DNA of 64,000 nt, taken from NCBI RefSeq assembly GCF_030689645.1, contig NZ_JAUYFU010000036.1, positions 1 to 64,000 of the forward strand. The letters are read 5' to 3'. Numbering within the stretch: the first letter of the stretch is position 1; each line of letters opens with the position of its first letter. The position numbers were made by a program, and so were the translations under genes. Positions 45,869-54,317 of this stretch are shown one piece after another. The notes beneath the pieces were generated by a model, which saw only the letters and a list, made by a program, of their open reading frames with translations, did no database searches and was not told where the DNA came from. The DNA is from Humidesulfovibrio sp. (lineage in GTDB: Bacteria; Desulfobacterota; Desulfovibrionia; Desulfovibrionales; Desulfovibrionaceae).

Positions 45869-47443
45869 GTGTTCGACAGCCTTACTGACCGCTTGTCTGA
45901 AGCCTTCCGCAACCTGCGCGGACAGGCCCGCCTGGATGAAAAGAACATCCAGGATGGCCTGCGCGAAGTGCGCATGGCCTTGCTGGAAGCCGACGTCAAT
46001 TTCAAGGTCGTGAAGGATTTTGTTGACCGTGTGCGTGACAAGGCCCTGGGCGCGGACGTGCTCAAGAGCCTGACGCCCGGCCAGCAGGTGGTCAAGATCG
46101 TCCACGACGAGCTGGTGGAGCTTTTGGGCGGCGACCAGACCGGCCTGAACCTGAAGCAGAAGCCCGTCATCATCATGATGGTGGGCCTGCAGGGCTCGGG
46201 CAAGACCACCACGGCCAGCAAGCTGGCCAACCTGCTGCGCGCCAAGCACAAGCTGAAGCCCTATCTCGTCCCGGCGGACGTCTACCGCCCGGCGGCCATC
46301 GAGCAGCTGCACGTGCTGGCCAAGCAGTTGGGCGTTCCCGCCTACCCCAGCACCACGGACATGAACCCCGTGGACATCTGCGCCGACGCCTTGAAGGCGG
46401 CCCAGGCAGCAGGCTGCGACGCCATTTTGTTCGACACCGCAGGCCGCCTGCACGTGGACGAAGTCCTCATGGAGGAGCTCTCGGCCATAAAGAGCCGCTG
46501 CAAGCCCACGGAAATTCTTTTTGTCGCCGACGCCATGACCGGCCAGGACGCCGTCACAGTGGCCGAGGCTTTTGACAAGCGTTTGGGCGTCACCGGCGTG
46601 GTGCTGACCAAGATGGACGGCGATGCCCGCGGCGGCGCCGCCCTGTCCATCAAGAGCGTCACCGGCAAACCGCTGAAGTTCGTCGGCATCGGCGAGAAGC
46701 TCTCGGACCTGGAGCCCTTCCACCCGGACCGCGCGGCCCAGCGCATCCTGGGAATGGGCGACGTCATGACGCTCATCGAAAAGGCCCAGGACACCATGGA
46801 GGTGGCCGAGGCTGAAAAACTTGCCGCCAAGATGCAGCAGGCCAAGTTCGACCTGGAGGATTTTCTTACCCAGATGCGCCGCATGCGCAAGATCGGGTCC
46901 CTGGAGAGCATCCTCAAGCTCATTCCTGGCATGGGCGGCATGGTCAAGAAGATGGGCGACATGCAGGTGCCGGAGAAGGAGATCGACAAGGCCGAGGCGA
47001 TCATCAACTCCATGACCAAGAAGGAGCGCCGCGAGCCCGCCATCATCAATCCGAGCCGGCGCGCGCGCATCGCCAAGGGCTGCGGAATGACCGTGGGCGA
47101 GGTCAACGCGCTCATCAAGAATTTCGAGCAGATGAACAAGATGATGCAGCAGATGCTGGGTGGCGGGGGCAAAGCCCCGCAGATGCCGAAGATGCCCAGG
47201 ATCCCGGGAATGCCGGCGGGTTACACCCCTCCGGGAACCAAGCCGCAGGGCAAGCTTCCCCAGAACATGATGCAGAACGGCATGGCCCAGGGCATGCCGG
47301 GCATGGGGGCCATTCCCGGAATGCCGGAGATGCCCGGCGGAATGCCTCCGGGCATGACCGGGGAAGGCAAGAAGCAGCTTTCGAAGAAGACCCTGGCGGA
47401 ACGCAAGAAGAAGAAGCAGAACAAGCAGCGCAAAAAGCGCTGA
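45869..47443 (+). CDS. ffh: Signal recognition particle protein Ffh
   Basis: A 524-residue GTPase that binds signal sequences with 4.5S RNA. The N domain (1-85) is followed by the G domain with [35 protein letters not shown] and [14 protein letters not shown]. The Met-rich M domain (from about 300) ends in a long Gly/Met/Pro tail ([13 protein letters not shown]) and a basic C-terminus. GTG 45869 with GGAG upstream matches the family N-terminus [13 protein letters not shown]. It begins the ribosomal operon, although the 98-nt gap to rpsP allows an extra promoter. Confidence 0.95.
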   Translation: MFDSLTDRLSEAFRNLRGQARLDEKNIQDGLREVRMALLEADVNFKVVKDFVDRVRDKALGADVLKSLTPGQQVVKIVHDELVELLGGDQTGLNLKQKPVIIMMVGLQGSGKTTTASKLANLLRAKHKLKPYLVPADVYRPAAIEQLHVLAKQLGVPAYPSTTDMNPVDICADALKAAQAAGCDAILFDTAGRLHVDEVLMEELSAIKSRCKPTEILFVADAMTGQDAVTVAEAFDKRLGVTGVVLTKMDGDARGGAALSIKSVTGKPLKFVGIGEKLSDLEPFHPDRAAQRILGMGDVMTLIEKAQDTMEVAEAEKLAAKMQQAKFDLEDFLTQMRRMRKIGSLESILKLIPGMGGMVKKMGDMQVPEKEIDKAEAIINSMTKKERREPAIINPSRRARIAKGCGMTVGEVNALIKNFEQMNKMMQQMLGGGGKAPQMPKMPRIPGMPAGYTPPGTKPQGKLPQNMMQNGMAQGMPGMGAIPGMPEMPGGMPPGMTGEGKKQLSKKTLAERKKKKQNKQRKKR

Positions 47444-47541
47444 TTGACCGCGGCGCGTGGCGCGCCGGAACCGGCTTGCGGCGCAGCCGCTTGCCATTTG
47501 GACTGAAACCGAATAACAACCTATTTAGGGGGAAAGACAAC

Positions 47542-47781
47542 ATGGCTCTTACAATCCGACTGACCCGCATGGGCTCCAAGAAGCGTCCGTTTTACCGTTT
47601 GGTCGTGCTCGAGCGCGCCAGCCGCCGCGATGGCCGTCCCCTTGAGTTCCTGGGCCATTACAATCCCATGACCGATCCCGCCGAAGTCGTCATCGACCAG
47701 GTGAACTTCGACAAGTGGGTCAAGCTGGGTGCCATCCCGAGCGACACCGTCCGTTCGCTGCTGAACAAGAAGAGCGCCTAA
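47542..47781 (+). CDS. rpsP: 30S ribosomal protein S16
   Basis: A 79-residue protein matching bacterial S16 throughout ([26 protein letters not shown]). AGGGGGAAAG precedes the ATG. It lies between ffh and khpA, the normal order in this group. Confidence 0.96.
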   Translation: MALTIRLTRMGSKKRPFYRLVVLERASRRDGRPLEFLGHYNPMTDPAEVVIDQVNFDKWVKLGAIPSDTVRSLLNKKSA

Positions 47782-47859
47782 GTCCGCACCTACGGCCAGT
47801 TTCGCGGCAGGGGTTAACGGCATATCTCCCGCGCACATTATTCACATGGGGGTTTCGCC

Positions 47860-48093
47860 ATGCTCAGAGACATGATCGAGTACATCGCCAAGTCGCTTGT
47901 GGACAGCCCGGACGAGGTGAAGGTCACAGAGATCGAGGGCGAGCAGACCGCTGTGCTGGAACTCAAGGTCGCCAAAGAAGACCTGGGCAAGGTCATCGGC
48001 AAGCAGGGCCGCACGGCACGCGCCATGCGCACCCTCTTGGGCGCGGCCTCGGCCAAGGTCAAGCGGCGCGCTGTGCTCGAGATCATAGAATAA
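47860..48093 (+). CDS. khpA: KH-domain RNA-binding protein KhpA
   Basis: A 77-residue single KH domain with the GxxG loop in [16 protein letters not shown]. KhpA proteins bind many RNAs and usually act with KhpB. Position between rpsP and rimM is conserved in many bacteria. Confidence 0.92.
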   Translation: MLRDMIEYIAKSLVDSPDEVKVTEIEGEQTAVLELKVAKEDLGKVIGKQGRTARAMRTLLGAASAKVKRRAVLEIIE

Positions 48094-48097
48094 CGCC

Positions 48098-48832
48098 ATG
48101 TCGGGCACTGCGGGTACCGACCGGCGCGGACTGGTCGCCGTGGCCCGTGTGGCCAAGGCGCACGGCATCCGTGGGGAGTTGTGCATGGACATCCATGCCG
48201 ACTCCCCGCTGCTTTTCGCGCCCGGCAGCACGTTGTTTCTGGTGCTGCCAGCTGCGCTCCCCAAGGGGCCGAGCAAGGGCGGGCCATCTGGCGCGGCCAA
48301 GCCGGTCAAGGCAATCGGCGCTGTCAGGCCTGGCGCAGGCAGGCCGCGTCCCTATGTGGTGCTTACCGCTCGCGACCACAACGGCAGGCTCATCCTGACC
48401 CTTGAAGGCGTGGTTGACCGCAACGCGGCCGAGGCCCTGCGCGGGGCCGAGGTGCTCATTTCCGAGGCCGACCTTCCGCCGCCGGATGAGGGGGAGGAGT
48501 ACCTGCACCGGTTGCTGGGCTCCAGCGTGTTCTTGGCCGACGAGACCCTGGTCGGCGTGTTCGAGGCCATCCTCGACACTCCGGGCCAGCTCACCTGGGT
48601 CATCCGCGCCCCGCAAAGCCAGGGCGGCAAGGAAATTCTGTTCCCCGCCGTGCCAGAGTTCCTGCTGGGGCTGGACGCCGATGCGCAGGTCATCCACATC
48701 GATCCGCCGCCGGGACTGCTGGAATTGTATCTTGACGGCCCAGCCGCTGCCAAGGCGCCGGAATTTTCCGGCGGACCCGACGTTTCCGCTGTATTTGACG
48801 ATGCCGACGACTCAGACGCGTCGGGGAAGTAA
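48098..48832 (+). CDS. rimM: Ribosome maturation factor RimM
   Basis: A 244-residue factor for 30S assembly that binds S19. The N-terminal RimM domain (VARVAKAHGIRGELCM) is interrupted by a Gly/Pro/Lys-rich insert (about residues 58-85) that lengthens it beyond the usual 170-180 residues. The rest of the domain (GVVDRNAAEALRGAEVLI) and a PRC-barrel half (YLHRLLGSSVF) follow, with an acidic C-terminal tail. It starts 4 nt after khpA. Confidence 0.93.
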   Translation: MSGTAGTDRRGLVAVARVAKAHGIRGELCMDIHADSPLLFAPGSTLFLVLPAALPKGPSKGGPSGAAKPVKAIGAVRPGAGRPRPYVVLTARDHNGRLILTLEGVVDRNAAEALRGAEVLISEADLPPPDEGEEYLHRLLGSSVFLADETLVGVFEAILDTPGQLTWVIRAPQSQGGKEILFPAVPEFLLGLDADAQVIHIDPPPGLLELYLDGPAAAKAPEFSGGPDVSAVFDDADDSDASGK

Positions 48833-48834
48833 CC

Positions 48835-50517
48835 ATGCGCTTCACCATCCTCACGCTCTTCCCGGAGTTCTTCTCCGGCCCGCTCAACTGTGCGCAGATA
48901 GCCCGCGCGCGTGAGGCCGGGCTGGTGGACTTCGACCTGGTGAACCCGCGTGACTTCTCCACGAGCCGCCATCAGCATGTGGACGACCGCCCCTACGGCG
49001 GCGGGCCGGGCATGGTCATGTCGCCCGAGCCCCTGGCCGCGGCCTTGAAGAGCGTTGCGCAACCGAGCCGCCGGATAGTGCTCGCGCCCTCCGGGCGTCC
49101 GCTGACCCAGGCCCTGGCGCGGGAGCTTGCCAAGGAGAGCGCCCTGACCCTGGTTTGTGGCCGCTACGAAGGCATTGACGAACGCCTGCTTGAGAGCGAG
49201 GGCCTGGAGCCCATCTGCGTGGGCGAGGCCGTGCTGAACGGCGGCGAGGCCGCCGCCCTGTGCCTCATCGAGGCCGTGGCGCGCCTGCTGCCCGGCTTCA
49301 TGGGCAAGGAGGAGTCCGGCGACGACGAGAGCTTCTCCGCCGGGCTTCTGGAATATCCGCATTACACCCGGCCCGAAGTCTACCAGGGACGCGAAGTGCC
49401 GGAAACTTTGCGGGGCGGTTCCCACGAGAAAATCAACCGCTGGCGCCGCGAGGCCTCCCTGAAGCGCACTCTGGCACGCAGGCCTGACATGCTGGAAGAG
49501 GCTCCGCTGGACGGATTGGACCTGAATTTTTTGCGCGGACTTGAACGCCCGGCAGCCCTTGGCCGCAGCCTGTTTCTCTGTCTGCTGCATCATCCTGTGC
49601 TCGACAAAGCGGGAAAAACGTCCACAGTCTCTTTGACAAACCTCGATATACACGATATGTGCCGCGTTTCCCGCACCTATGAATTGGGTGGAGTCCTTTT
49701 GGCCACTCCCCTCGACGATCAGCGGGAACTGGGGCAGCGCCTTCTGGACCATTGGACCGACGGCGCTGGCGGCCGGGCCAACCCGGACCGGGCTCAGGCC
49801 CTGCGGCTCGGGCGCATGGTCGCCGGGCTGGACGAGGCTCTGGACTGGGTGGCCAGTCAGACAGGCCTGGCTCCCAAGATTGTGGCCACCAGCGCACGCG
49901 CCGGGTATCGTCCGGCGCGGGGACGCAAGGAGCGTTTGATCGCCTTCACCCCGCCCTGCACCGTGCGCGGCTGGCTGAAGGAAACTCCGGTGCTTCTCGT
50001 GCTCGGCACGGGGCACGGCTTGGCGCCGGAGGTGCTTACGCGGGCCGACGCCATCGTCTCGCCCGTGCGTGGATTTTCGGCCTACAACCATTTGCCGGTG
50101 CGCGCCGCAGCCGCCATCCTGGTGGACAGGCTGCTGGGCGACGCAGGGCAATGCATAACGACAGTATTTCCAGAAAAGGAGTCATCATATGGACATCATG
50201 AAGAAAATCGAACTCGAACACGTGCGCATGGATCTCCCCGATTTCCGCGCGGGAGACACCGTCAAGGTTCACACCCGCATCATCGAGGGCGACAAAGAGC
50301 GCATCCAGATCTTCCAGGGCGTGGTCCTCCGCGTGAGCCGCGGCACCACCGACGCCACCTTCACCGTGCGCAAGGTTTCCGATGGAGTTGGCGTGGAGCG
50401 CATCTTCCCCCTGCACACCCCGTCCATCGACAAGGTCGAGATCGTGGCCAACGGCAAGGTCCGCCGCGCGCGCATCTACTACCTGCGCAACCTGGCCGGC
50501 AAGGCCGCCCGCGTTAA
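48835..50517 (+). CDS. trmD: tRNA (guanine37-N1)-methyltransferase TrmD with second methyltransferase domain; ORF runs into rplS
   Basis: Residues 1-235 are TrmD, which methylates G37 of tRNA. Family motifs are [26 protein letters not shown] and the trefoil-knot segment [11 protein letters not shown]. Residues about 245-440 are a second SAM-dependent RNA methyltransferase-like domain ([33 protein letters not shown]), a fusion known from deltaproteobacterial TrmD proteins. The domain ends near 50130, but the frame stays open until 50515-50517, overlapping rplS out of frame. A one-base shift would stop at TAA 50156. The last 115 residues or so are thus probably not native. Confidence 0.88.
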   Translation: MRFTILTLFPEFFSGPLNCAQIARAREAGLVDFDLVNPRDFSTSRHQHVDDRPYGGGPGMVMSPEPLAAALKSVAQPSRRIVLAPSGRPLTQALARELAKESALTLVCGRYEGIDERLLESEGLEPICVGEAVLNGGEAAALCLIEAVARLLPGFMGKEESGDDESFSAGLLEYPHYTRPEVYQGREVPETLRGGSHEKINRWRREASLKRTLARRPDMLEEAPLDGLDLNFLRGLERPAALGRSLFLCLLHHPVLDKAGKTSTVSLTNLDIHDMCRVSRTYELGGVLLATPLDDQRELGQRLLDHWTDGAGGRANPDRAQALRLGRMVAGLDEALDWVASQTGLAPKIVATSARAGYRPARGRKERLIAFTPPCTVRGWLKETPVLLVLGTGHGLAPEVLTRADAIVSPVRGFSAYNHLPVRAAAAILVDRLLGDAGQCITTVFPEKESSYGHHEENRTRTRAHGSPRFPRGRHRQGSHPHHRGRQRAHPDLPGRGPPREPRHHRRHLHRAQGFRWSWRGAHLPPAHPVHRQGRDRGQRQGPPRAHLLPAQPGRQGRPR

Positions 50518-50539
50518 GTCCCGTCAGGCCTGGGACTAA
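50189..50539 (+). CDS. rplS: 50S ribosomal protein L19
   Basis: A 116-residue protein matching L19 ([56 protein letters not shown]). AAAAGGAG stands before ATG 50189. The upstream trmD ORF overlaps it in another frame. Confidence 0.96.
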   Translation: MDIMKKIELEHVRMDLPDFRAGDTVKVHTRIIEGDKERIQIFQGVVLRVSRGTTDATFTVRKVSDGVGVERIFPLHTPSIDKVEIVANGKVRRARIYYLRNLAGKAARVKSRQAWD

Positions 50540-50626
50540 CACTCCCGGTCCCATAGCAGGACGCAATCGTCCCCGGCGGAGCCCCATGGCCCTGCCGGGG
50601 ACGCTTCGCCTTTTCCAAAGGGGACG

Positions 50627-51349
50627 ATGATGGCCAAACGCCCCGCTCCGGTTCTGCAAAGCGTTTTGTTCGACCTGCCCCCACATCTTCAGGCAGGTCT
50701 GCACGCCGGGGTGGATGAGGCCGGGCGCGGCTGTCTGGCCGGGCCTGTGGTCTCCGCAGCCTGCATCCTGCCCCAAGGCTTCGACCTGCCCGGACTCACC
50801 GACTCCAAGACCCTGACCGCCCAGCGGCGCGAAGCCCTTGCCCGCGCCATCCGCTCCCAGGCCTTGGCCTGGTCCTTGGGGCTTGCCTGGCCCCGCGAGA
50901 TAGACCGCGTGAACATCCTGCAAGCCAGCCTGCGCAGCATGGAGCGCGCCGTGGCGCGCCTGCGCCTTGCGCCCGCCCTGCTGCTCATCGACGGCAACCA
51001 GGCCATTCAGGCCAGCCTGCCCCAGCGCACGGTCATCGGCGGCGATGCCCTGGTGCCCGCCATCTCCGCCGCTAGCATTCTCGCCAAGACCTTCCGCGAC
51101 CACCTGCTGACAATACTCGACCGCCTGCACCCGGGCTACGAACTCGCCGTGCACAAAGGTTACGGCACCGCTGTACATCTTGCCGCCCTCAAGGCTCTCG
51201 GCCCCTCGCCCATCCACCGCATGACCTTCCGCGGCGTGCGGCCAGATGCCCCGGCCAGCCCTGCCGCCGCCAACCCCGCACAGGAGCGCCAGTCATGTCT
51301 GCCCGGAATCCCGACGACAGCCGTTTTGAAGCCCGGCACCTCGAAGTAG
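50627..51349 (+). CDS. rnhB: Ribonuclease HII
   Basis: A 240-residue enzyme that cleaves RNA in RNA-DNA hybrids and removes single ribonucleotides. The type 2 active site is seen in [35 protein letters not shown] and HKGYGT. Starts at 50627 or 50630 are both possible (GGGGACG just upstream). The 3' end overlaps yraN by 55 nt. Confidence 0.95.
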   Translation: MMAKRPAPVLQSVLFDLPPHLQAGLHAGVDEAGRGCLAGPVVSAACILPQGFDLPGLTDSKTLTAQRREALARAIRSQALAWSLGLAWPREIDRVNILQASLRSMERAVARLRLAPALLLIDGNQAIQASLPQRTVIGGDALVPAISAASILAKTFRDHLLTILDRLHPGYELAVHKGYGTAVHLAALKALGPSPIHRMTFRGVRPDAPASPAAANPAQERQSCLPGIPTTAVLKPGTSK

Positions 51350-51732
51350 GGCGCCTGGGCGAAGACGCCGCCGCCACCCACCTGGAGGCCAAGGGGCTGC
51401 GCGTCCTGAAGCGCAACGTGGTTCTTGGACGTCTGGAGCTTGACCTCGTGTGCGAGGACGCGGACACTCTGGTATTCGTGGAAGTGAAGACGCGGGCTGA
51501 AGGCTCCCTGGCCAGCCCCGCAGACGGCCTGACAACGCAAAAACGCTCGCGCCTGCAACGTGCGGCCCAAAGCTACCTCTCGCGCTACGACCTCTGGCAT
51601 CGGCCTTGCCGCTTCGACCTCGTGTCCGTGCTGTTCCGCGCCGGAAAGGTCGCGCTCATCGAACACTTCGAAAACGCTCTCACCGCCGATGAACCGCGTG
51701 CAGGCAAGACCAGTAACTGGCAGCCTTGGTGA
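51295..51732 (+). CDS. YraN/UPF0102 nuclease-fold protein
   Basis: A 145-residue protein with the PD-(D/E)xK-like core of UPF0102: [20 protein letters not shown], then [19 protein letters not shown]. Its role is unproven, though Holliday junction-type nuclease folds are related. Start 51295 has CAGGAG upstream and overlaps rnhB. Repeat copy B begins shortly after its stop. Confidence 0.9.
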   Translation: MSARNPDDSRFEARHLEVGRLGEDAAATHLEAKGLRVLKRNVVLGRLELDLVCEDADTLVFVEVKTRAEGSLASPADGLTTQKRSRLQRAAQSYLSRYDLWHRPCRFDLVSVLFRAGKVALIEHFENALTADEPRAGKTSNWQPW

Positions 51733-51761
51733 GTGGGAAGCAGGGGCGCCGCCCCTTAACC

Positions 51762-52095
51762 CCGCCAAAGGGCATGCGCCCTTTGGAATCCGCAGGCTCG
51801 CCGGGCGGGACGCCCGTCGAGGGCGCTGCCCAAGGCAGCGGGCAGGGCTGGCGTGGGAGGCATCGCGGACTCCCCGTCAATCTCCGGCGCGGCTTCGCGG
51901 CGCTGCGCACCGCAAAACCGCGCCGGGCCGATTGAGGGGAAGCGCCCGTTTGGGGAGTGTAGAGATGGCGAGGGAAACGCTCCCATCCCGACACCTTTGC
52001 AAGCGAAAGGGCTTGGGTCGAGCATTGCTCGACCCAAGCCCTTTCGCTTGCCCTGAGGGGGGCCCGGGGGGGGGAATCATTCCCCCCCGGAAAAA
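51762..52095. repeat. Structured ~340-bp dispersed repeat, copy B
   Basis: This copy has the same five hairpins and order as copy A at 28910. H1: CCAAAGGGC/GCCCTTTGG (51765-51786). H2: CTCGCCGGGCG/CGCCCGTCGAG. H3: 51884-51926, 15 of 17 pairs. H4: 52000-52050, a stem of more than 20 bp extended through GGGTCGAGC/GCTCGACCC. H5: 52064-52090. It lies between the convergent yraN and aor genes. Relative to copy A, H1 and H3 show base-pair-preserving double changes. Confidence 0.85.
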
Positions 52096-52109
52096 CTCTT
52101 CTCTCGCAT

Positions 52110-53858
52110 TTACGCTTGTTCTTTCTCTTCCTGTCCCAGTTCAATGAGCTTGGCAGCGTAAGTCTGGCGCAGGGTCTCCATGAACTCGGTATCGATGGCT
52201 CCCTTCCAGGTAACGACTTCGCTGTAGCGCTTGGGTATTTTGGTCTGCATGGGCGCGTAGCCGGAGCGCATCCTGAGCCGCCAGCGCAGGCGCTGGATTG
52301 CGCCGCCAGCGGCATCCAGATCTGTTTCGGCATAGCCCAGGGAGCTGAGGGCCTGTTGCAGGCGCTCGGTGGAGTACACGCCGCGCGCGAACAGGCAGCC
52401 CACCATGCTGGTGAGCACGATGCGGCTGGCCTCGTCCTTCACAAACCCGGCCACGATCTTGGGCGCGTCCTTGTCCTGTGGCTTCTGGTCGGCGGAGTAG
52501 GCGCTGGAGTCCAGGTGCGAGTGCCGGAAGCTTAAGGACTCGGACACGAAGAAGCTCTCGCCCGTGGCGTAGCCTGCCATTTCCTGTCCCAGCACGCAGG
52601 CGTAGTCCTCGCCGCGATAGTGCAGGGCGGCCTTCATGGTGCCCTGGGCCAGGCGCTTGTAGAACTCGTTGGTGCCCACGCCCAGGTGGTGGATGGCGGT
52701 CTTGTAGCCTGCTGCGTCGCCGAACTTCAGAGGCGTCAGGGTCTCGGCCTCTGTGATGTGCCCTTTTTCAAGGGCCTCGGTGGCCCAGGCCAGGGCCACG
52801 CCGCCGCTCATGCAGTCCAGCCCTTCGCGCTCGACAGCGTCCATGAGTCCCAGCACGCCGAACCCGTCGGTCATGCCGAGCATGGACCCCAGGGAGAATA
52901 TGGGCTCGTAGTCGTAGGCCACCTGCCGGTACAGGTAGCGGTTGTCTGCCATGAATTTCTCGCGCAGGTAGCCGATGTGGATGCAGCCCACAGGGCAGCC
53001 AGCGCAGGCGGTGTTCCTGAGCAGCATATCCTTGGCGAAACGCTCGCCGCTGATGCCGTCGATGCCGGGGTCGGTGGTGGCCTGGAGGTTGCGCCAGGGC
53101 AGGGACTTCAGCTCATTGAGCGCGGCCACGTTCCCGGCGGTGCCCAGGTCGTGGTACTTGCTCATCATTGTGGTTTCGGTGAGCTGCTCGTAGATCTCCT
53201 TGAAGACCTTGGCGTACTCCTTGCCTTCGGGCAGCGAGAATGAAGAATCGCCCTGGATGGCGATGGCCTTGAGGTTCTTTGCGCCCATGACCGCGCCAGC
53301 GCCCATGCGGCCGAAGTGGCGGTAGGTGTCCACGTTGATGCAGGCGTAGGCGCAGCCCGTCTCGCCCGCCGGGCCGATGCGCAGGATGCTGCGCATGCCG
53401 GAGCCGGGCAGCATGTTGCGCACCATCTTGCCCGTGGTGAACACATCCTTGCCCCACAGGAAGGGCGCGTCCTTGATGTCCATGTGTTTGGCGCCCACCG
53501 AGAGCACGCAGGGCCGACTGGCTTTGCCGGTGATGACCAGGGCGTCCATGTCGGCGAAGCGCAGGGCCAGGGCGCTGCGCCCGCCCGCGTGGCTCTCCGT
53601 GTACTGGCCGTGGTAGGGCGAAAGGAACGAGCACACGGTCTTGCTCATGAGCGGGAAATAGCCCGTCAGCGGGCCGATGGCGAAGATGAGCGGCTGCTTG
53701 GGATCGGTCCAGGCGGCGCTGGTGTCGCCGTACTTCTCGAACAAGAGCGCGCCCAGGCCGGAGCCGCCGAGCCAGACCTCGCGGCCTGGGACGTTCTCCA
53801 CATGGGTCTTGCGGGTGGTGAGGTTGACGATGACGACGCGGAAATGCGGGCGGATCAT
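52110..53858 (-). CDS. aor: Tungsten-type aldehyde:ferredoxin oxidoreductase
   Basis: A 582-residue oxidoreductase that uses a tungsto- or molybdo-bispterin and one [4Fe-4S] cluster to interconvert aldehydes or acids with ferredoxin electrons. The N-terminal domain is typical (WLGGSGLGALLFEKY, FAIGPLTGYFPLMSKT). Cofactor-domain segments include GPAGETGCAYACINVDTYRHFGR (in parts) and MGAGAVMGAKNLKAI. Cluster cysteines lie in CAGCPVGC, with a later Cys in MVGCLFARGVY. The start has AGGAGG 7 nt upstream and overlaps the ferredoxin gene by 4 nt. Which aldehyde it uses is unknown. Confidence 0.93.
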   Translation of the reverse strand: MIRPHFRVVIVNLTTRKTHVENVPGREVWLGGSGLGALLFEKYGDTSAAWTDPKQPLIFAIGPLTGYFPLMSKTVCSFLSPYHGQYTESHAGGRSALALRFADMDALVITGKASRPCVLSVGAKHMDIKDAPFLWGKDVFTTGKMVRNMLPGSGMRSILRIGPAGETGCAYACINVDTYRHFGRMGAGAVMGAKNLKAIAIQGDSSFSLPEGKEYAKVFKEIYEQLTETTMMSKYHDLGTAGNVAALNELKSLPWRNLQATTDPGIDGISGERFAKDMLLRNTACAGCPVGCIHIGYLREKFMADNRYLYRQVAYDYEPIFSLGSMLGMTDGFGVLGLMDAVEREGLDCMSGGVALAWATEALEKGHITEAETLTPLKFGDAAGYKTAIHHLGVGTNEFYKRLAQGTMKAALHYRGEDYACVLGQEMAGYATGESFFVSESLSFRHSHLDSSAYSADQKPQDKDAPKIVAGFVKDEASRIVLTSMVGCLFARGVYSTERLQQALSSLGYAETDLDAAGGAIQRLRWRLRMRSGYAPMQTKIPKRYSEVVTWKGAIDTEFMETLRQTYAAKLIELGQEEKEQA

Positions 53859-54289
53859 TCGGCCACCTCCTGAACGAAGTTGGCTTCGCCTTTTTCGGCC
53901 AGCTCCAGGCAGTCATGGGGGCAATACGGCACGCAACGGCCGCAGTGCAGGCACATGTAGGGGCTGTCCAACTCGTCCTGCACGATGACTCCGATGGGGC
54001 AGGCCTTGACGCATTTGCCGCAGCGGATGCATAGCCCGCGGTCCTGCTTCACGCCGCCGTCGCTCTTGCGCGGCGAAAGGGAGCCCGTGGGGCATACCGC
54101 CGCGCACGGAGGCGGATCGCAGGCCAGGCAGACGCGGGCCTCAAAGCCGGTGGAGATGCCGCCGGAGGAGCCCACGCGGATGCCTGCGGTGTACCAGGAC
54201 AGGCGCTTGTGCACCAGCCGTGCGCAGGCCAGCGAGCAGCTCTGGCATCCGATGCAGCGCTCCATGCGCGCCGCGAAAAGTGTTTTCAT
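53855..54289 (-). CDS. Polyferredoxin-type 4Fe-4S electron-transfer subunit
   Basis: A 144-residue protein with four clustered Cys motifs: CIGCQSCSLAC, CLACDPPPCAAVCP, CIRCGKCVKACP and CLHCGRCVPYCP. This resembles HycB/DmsB-like subunits with four [4Fe-4S] clusters. It overlaps the aor start by 4 nt and so is its electron partner. GGGAG lies 6 nt before ATG 54289. Confidence 0.92.
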   Translation of the reverse strand: MKTLFAARMERCIGCQSCSLACARLVHKRLSWYTAGIRVGSSGGISTGFEARVCLACDPPPCAAVCPTGSLSPRKSDGGVKQDRGLCIRCGKCVKACPIGVIVQDELDSPYMCLHCGRCVPYCPHDCLELAEKGEANFVQEVAE

Positions 54290-54317
54290 AACGTCTCCCG
54301 AGTTCCTTTCTGGCGGT

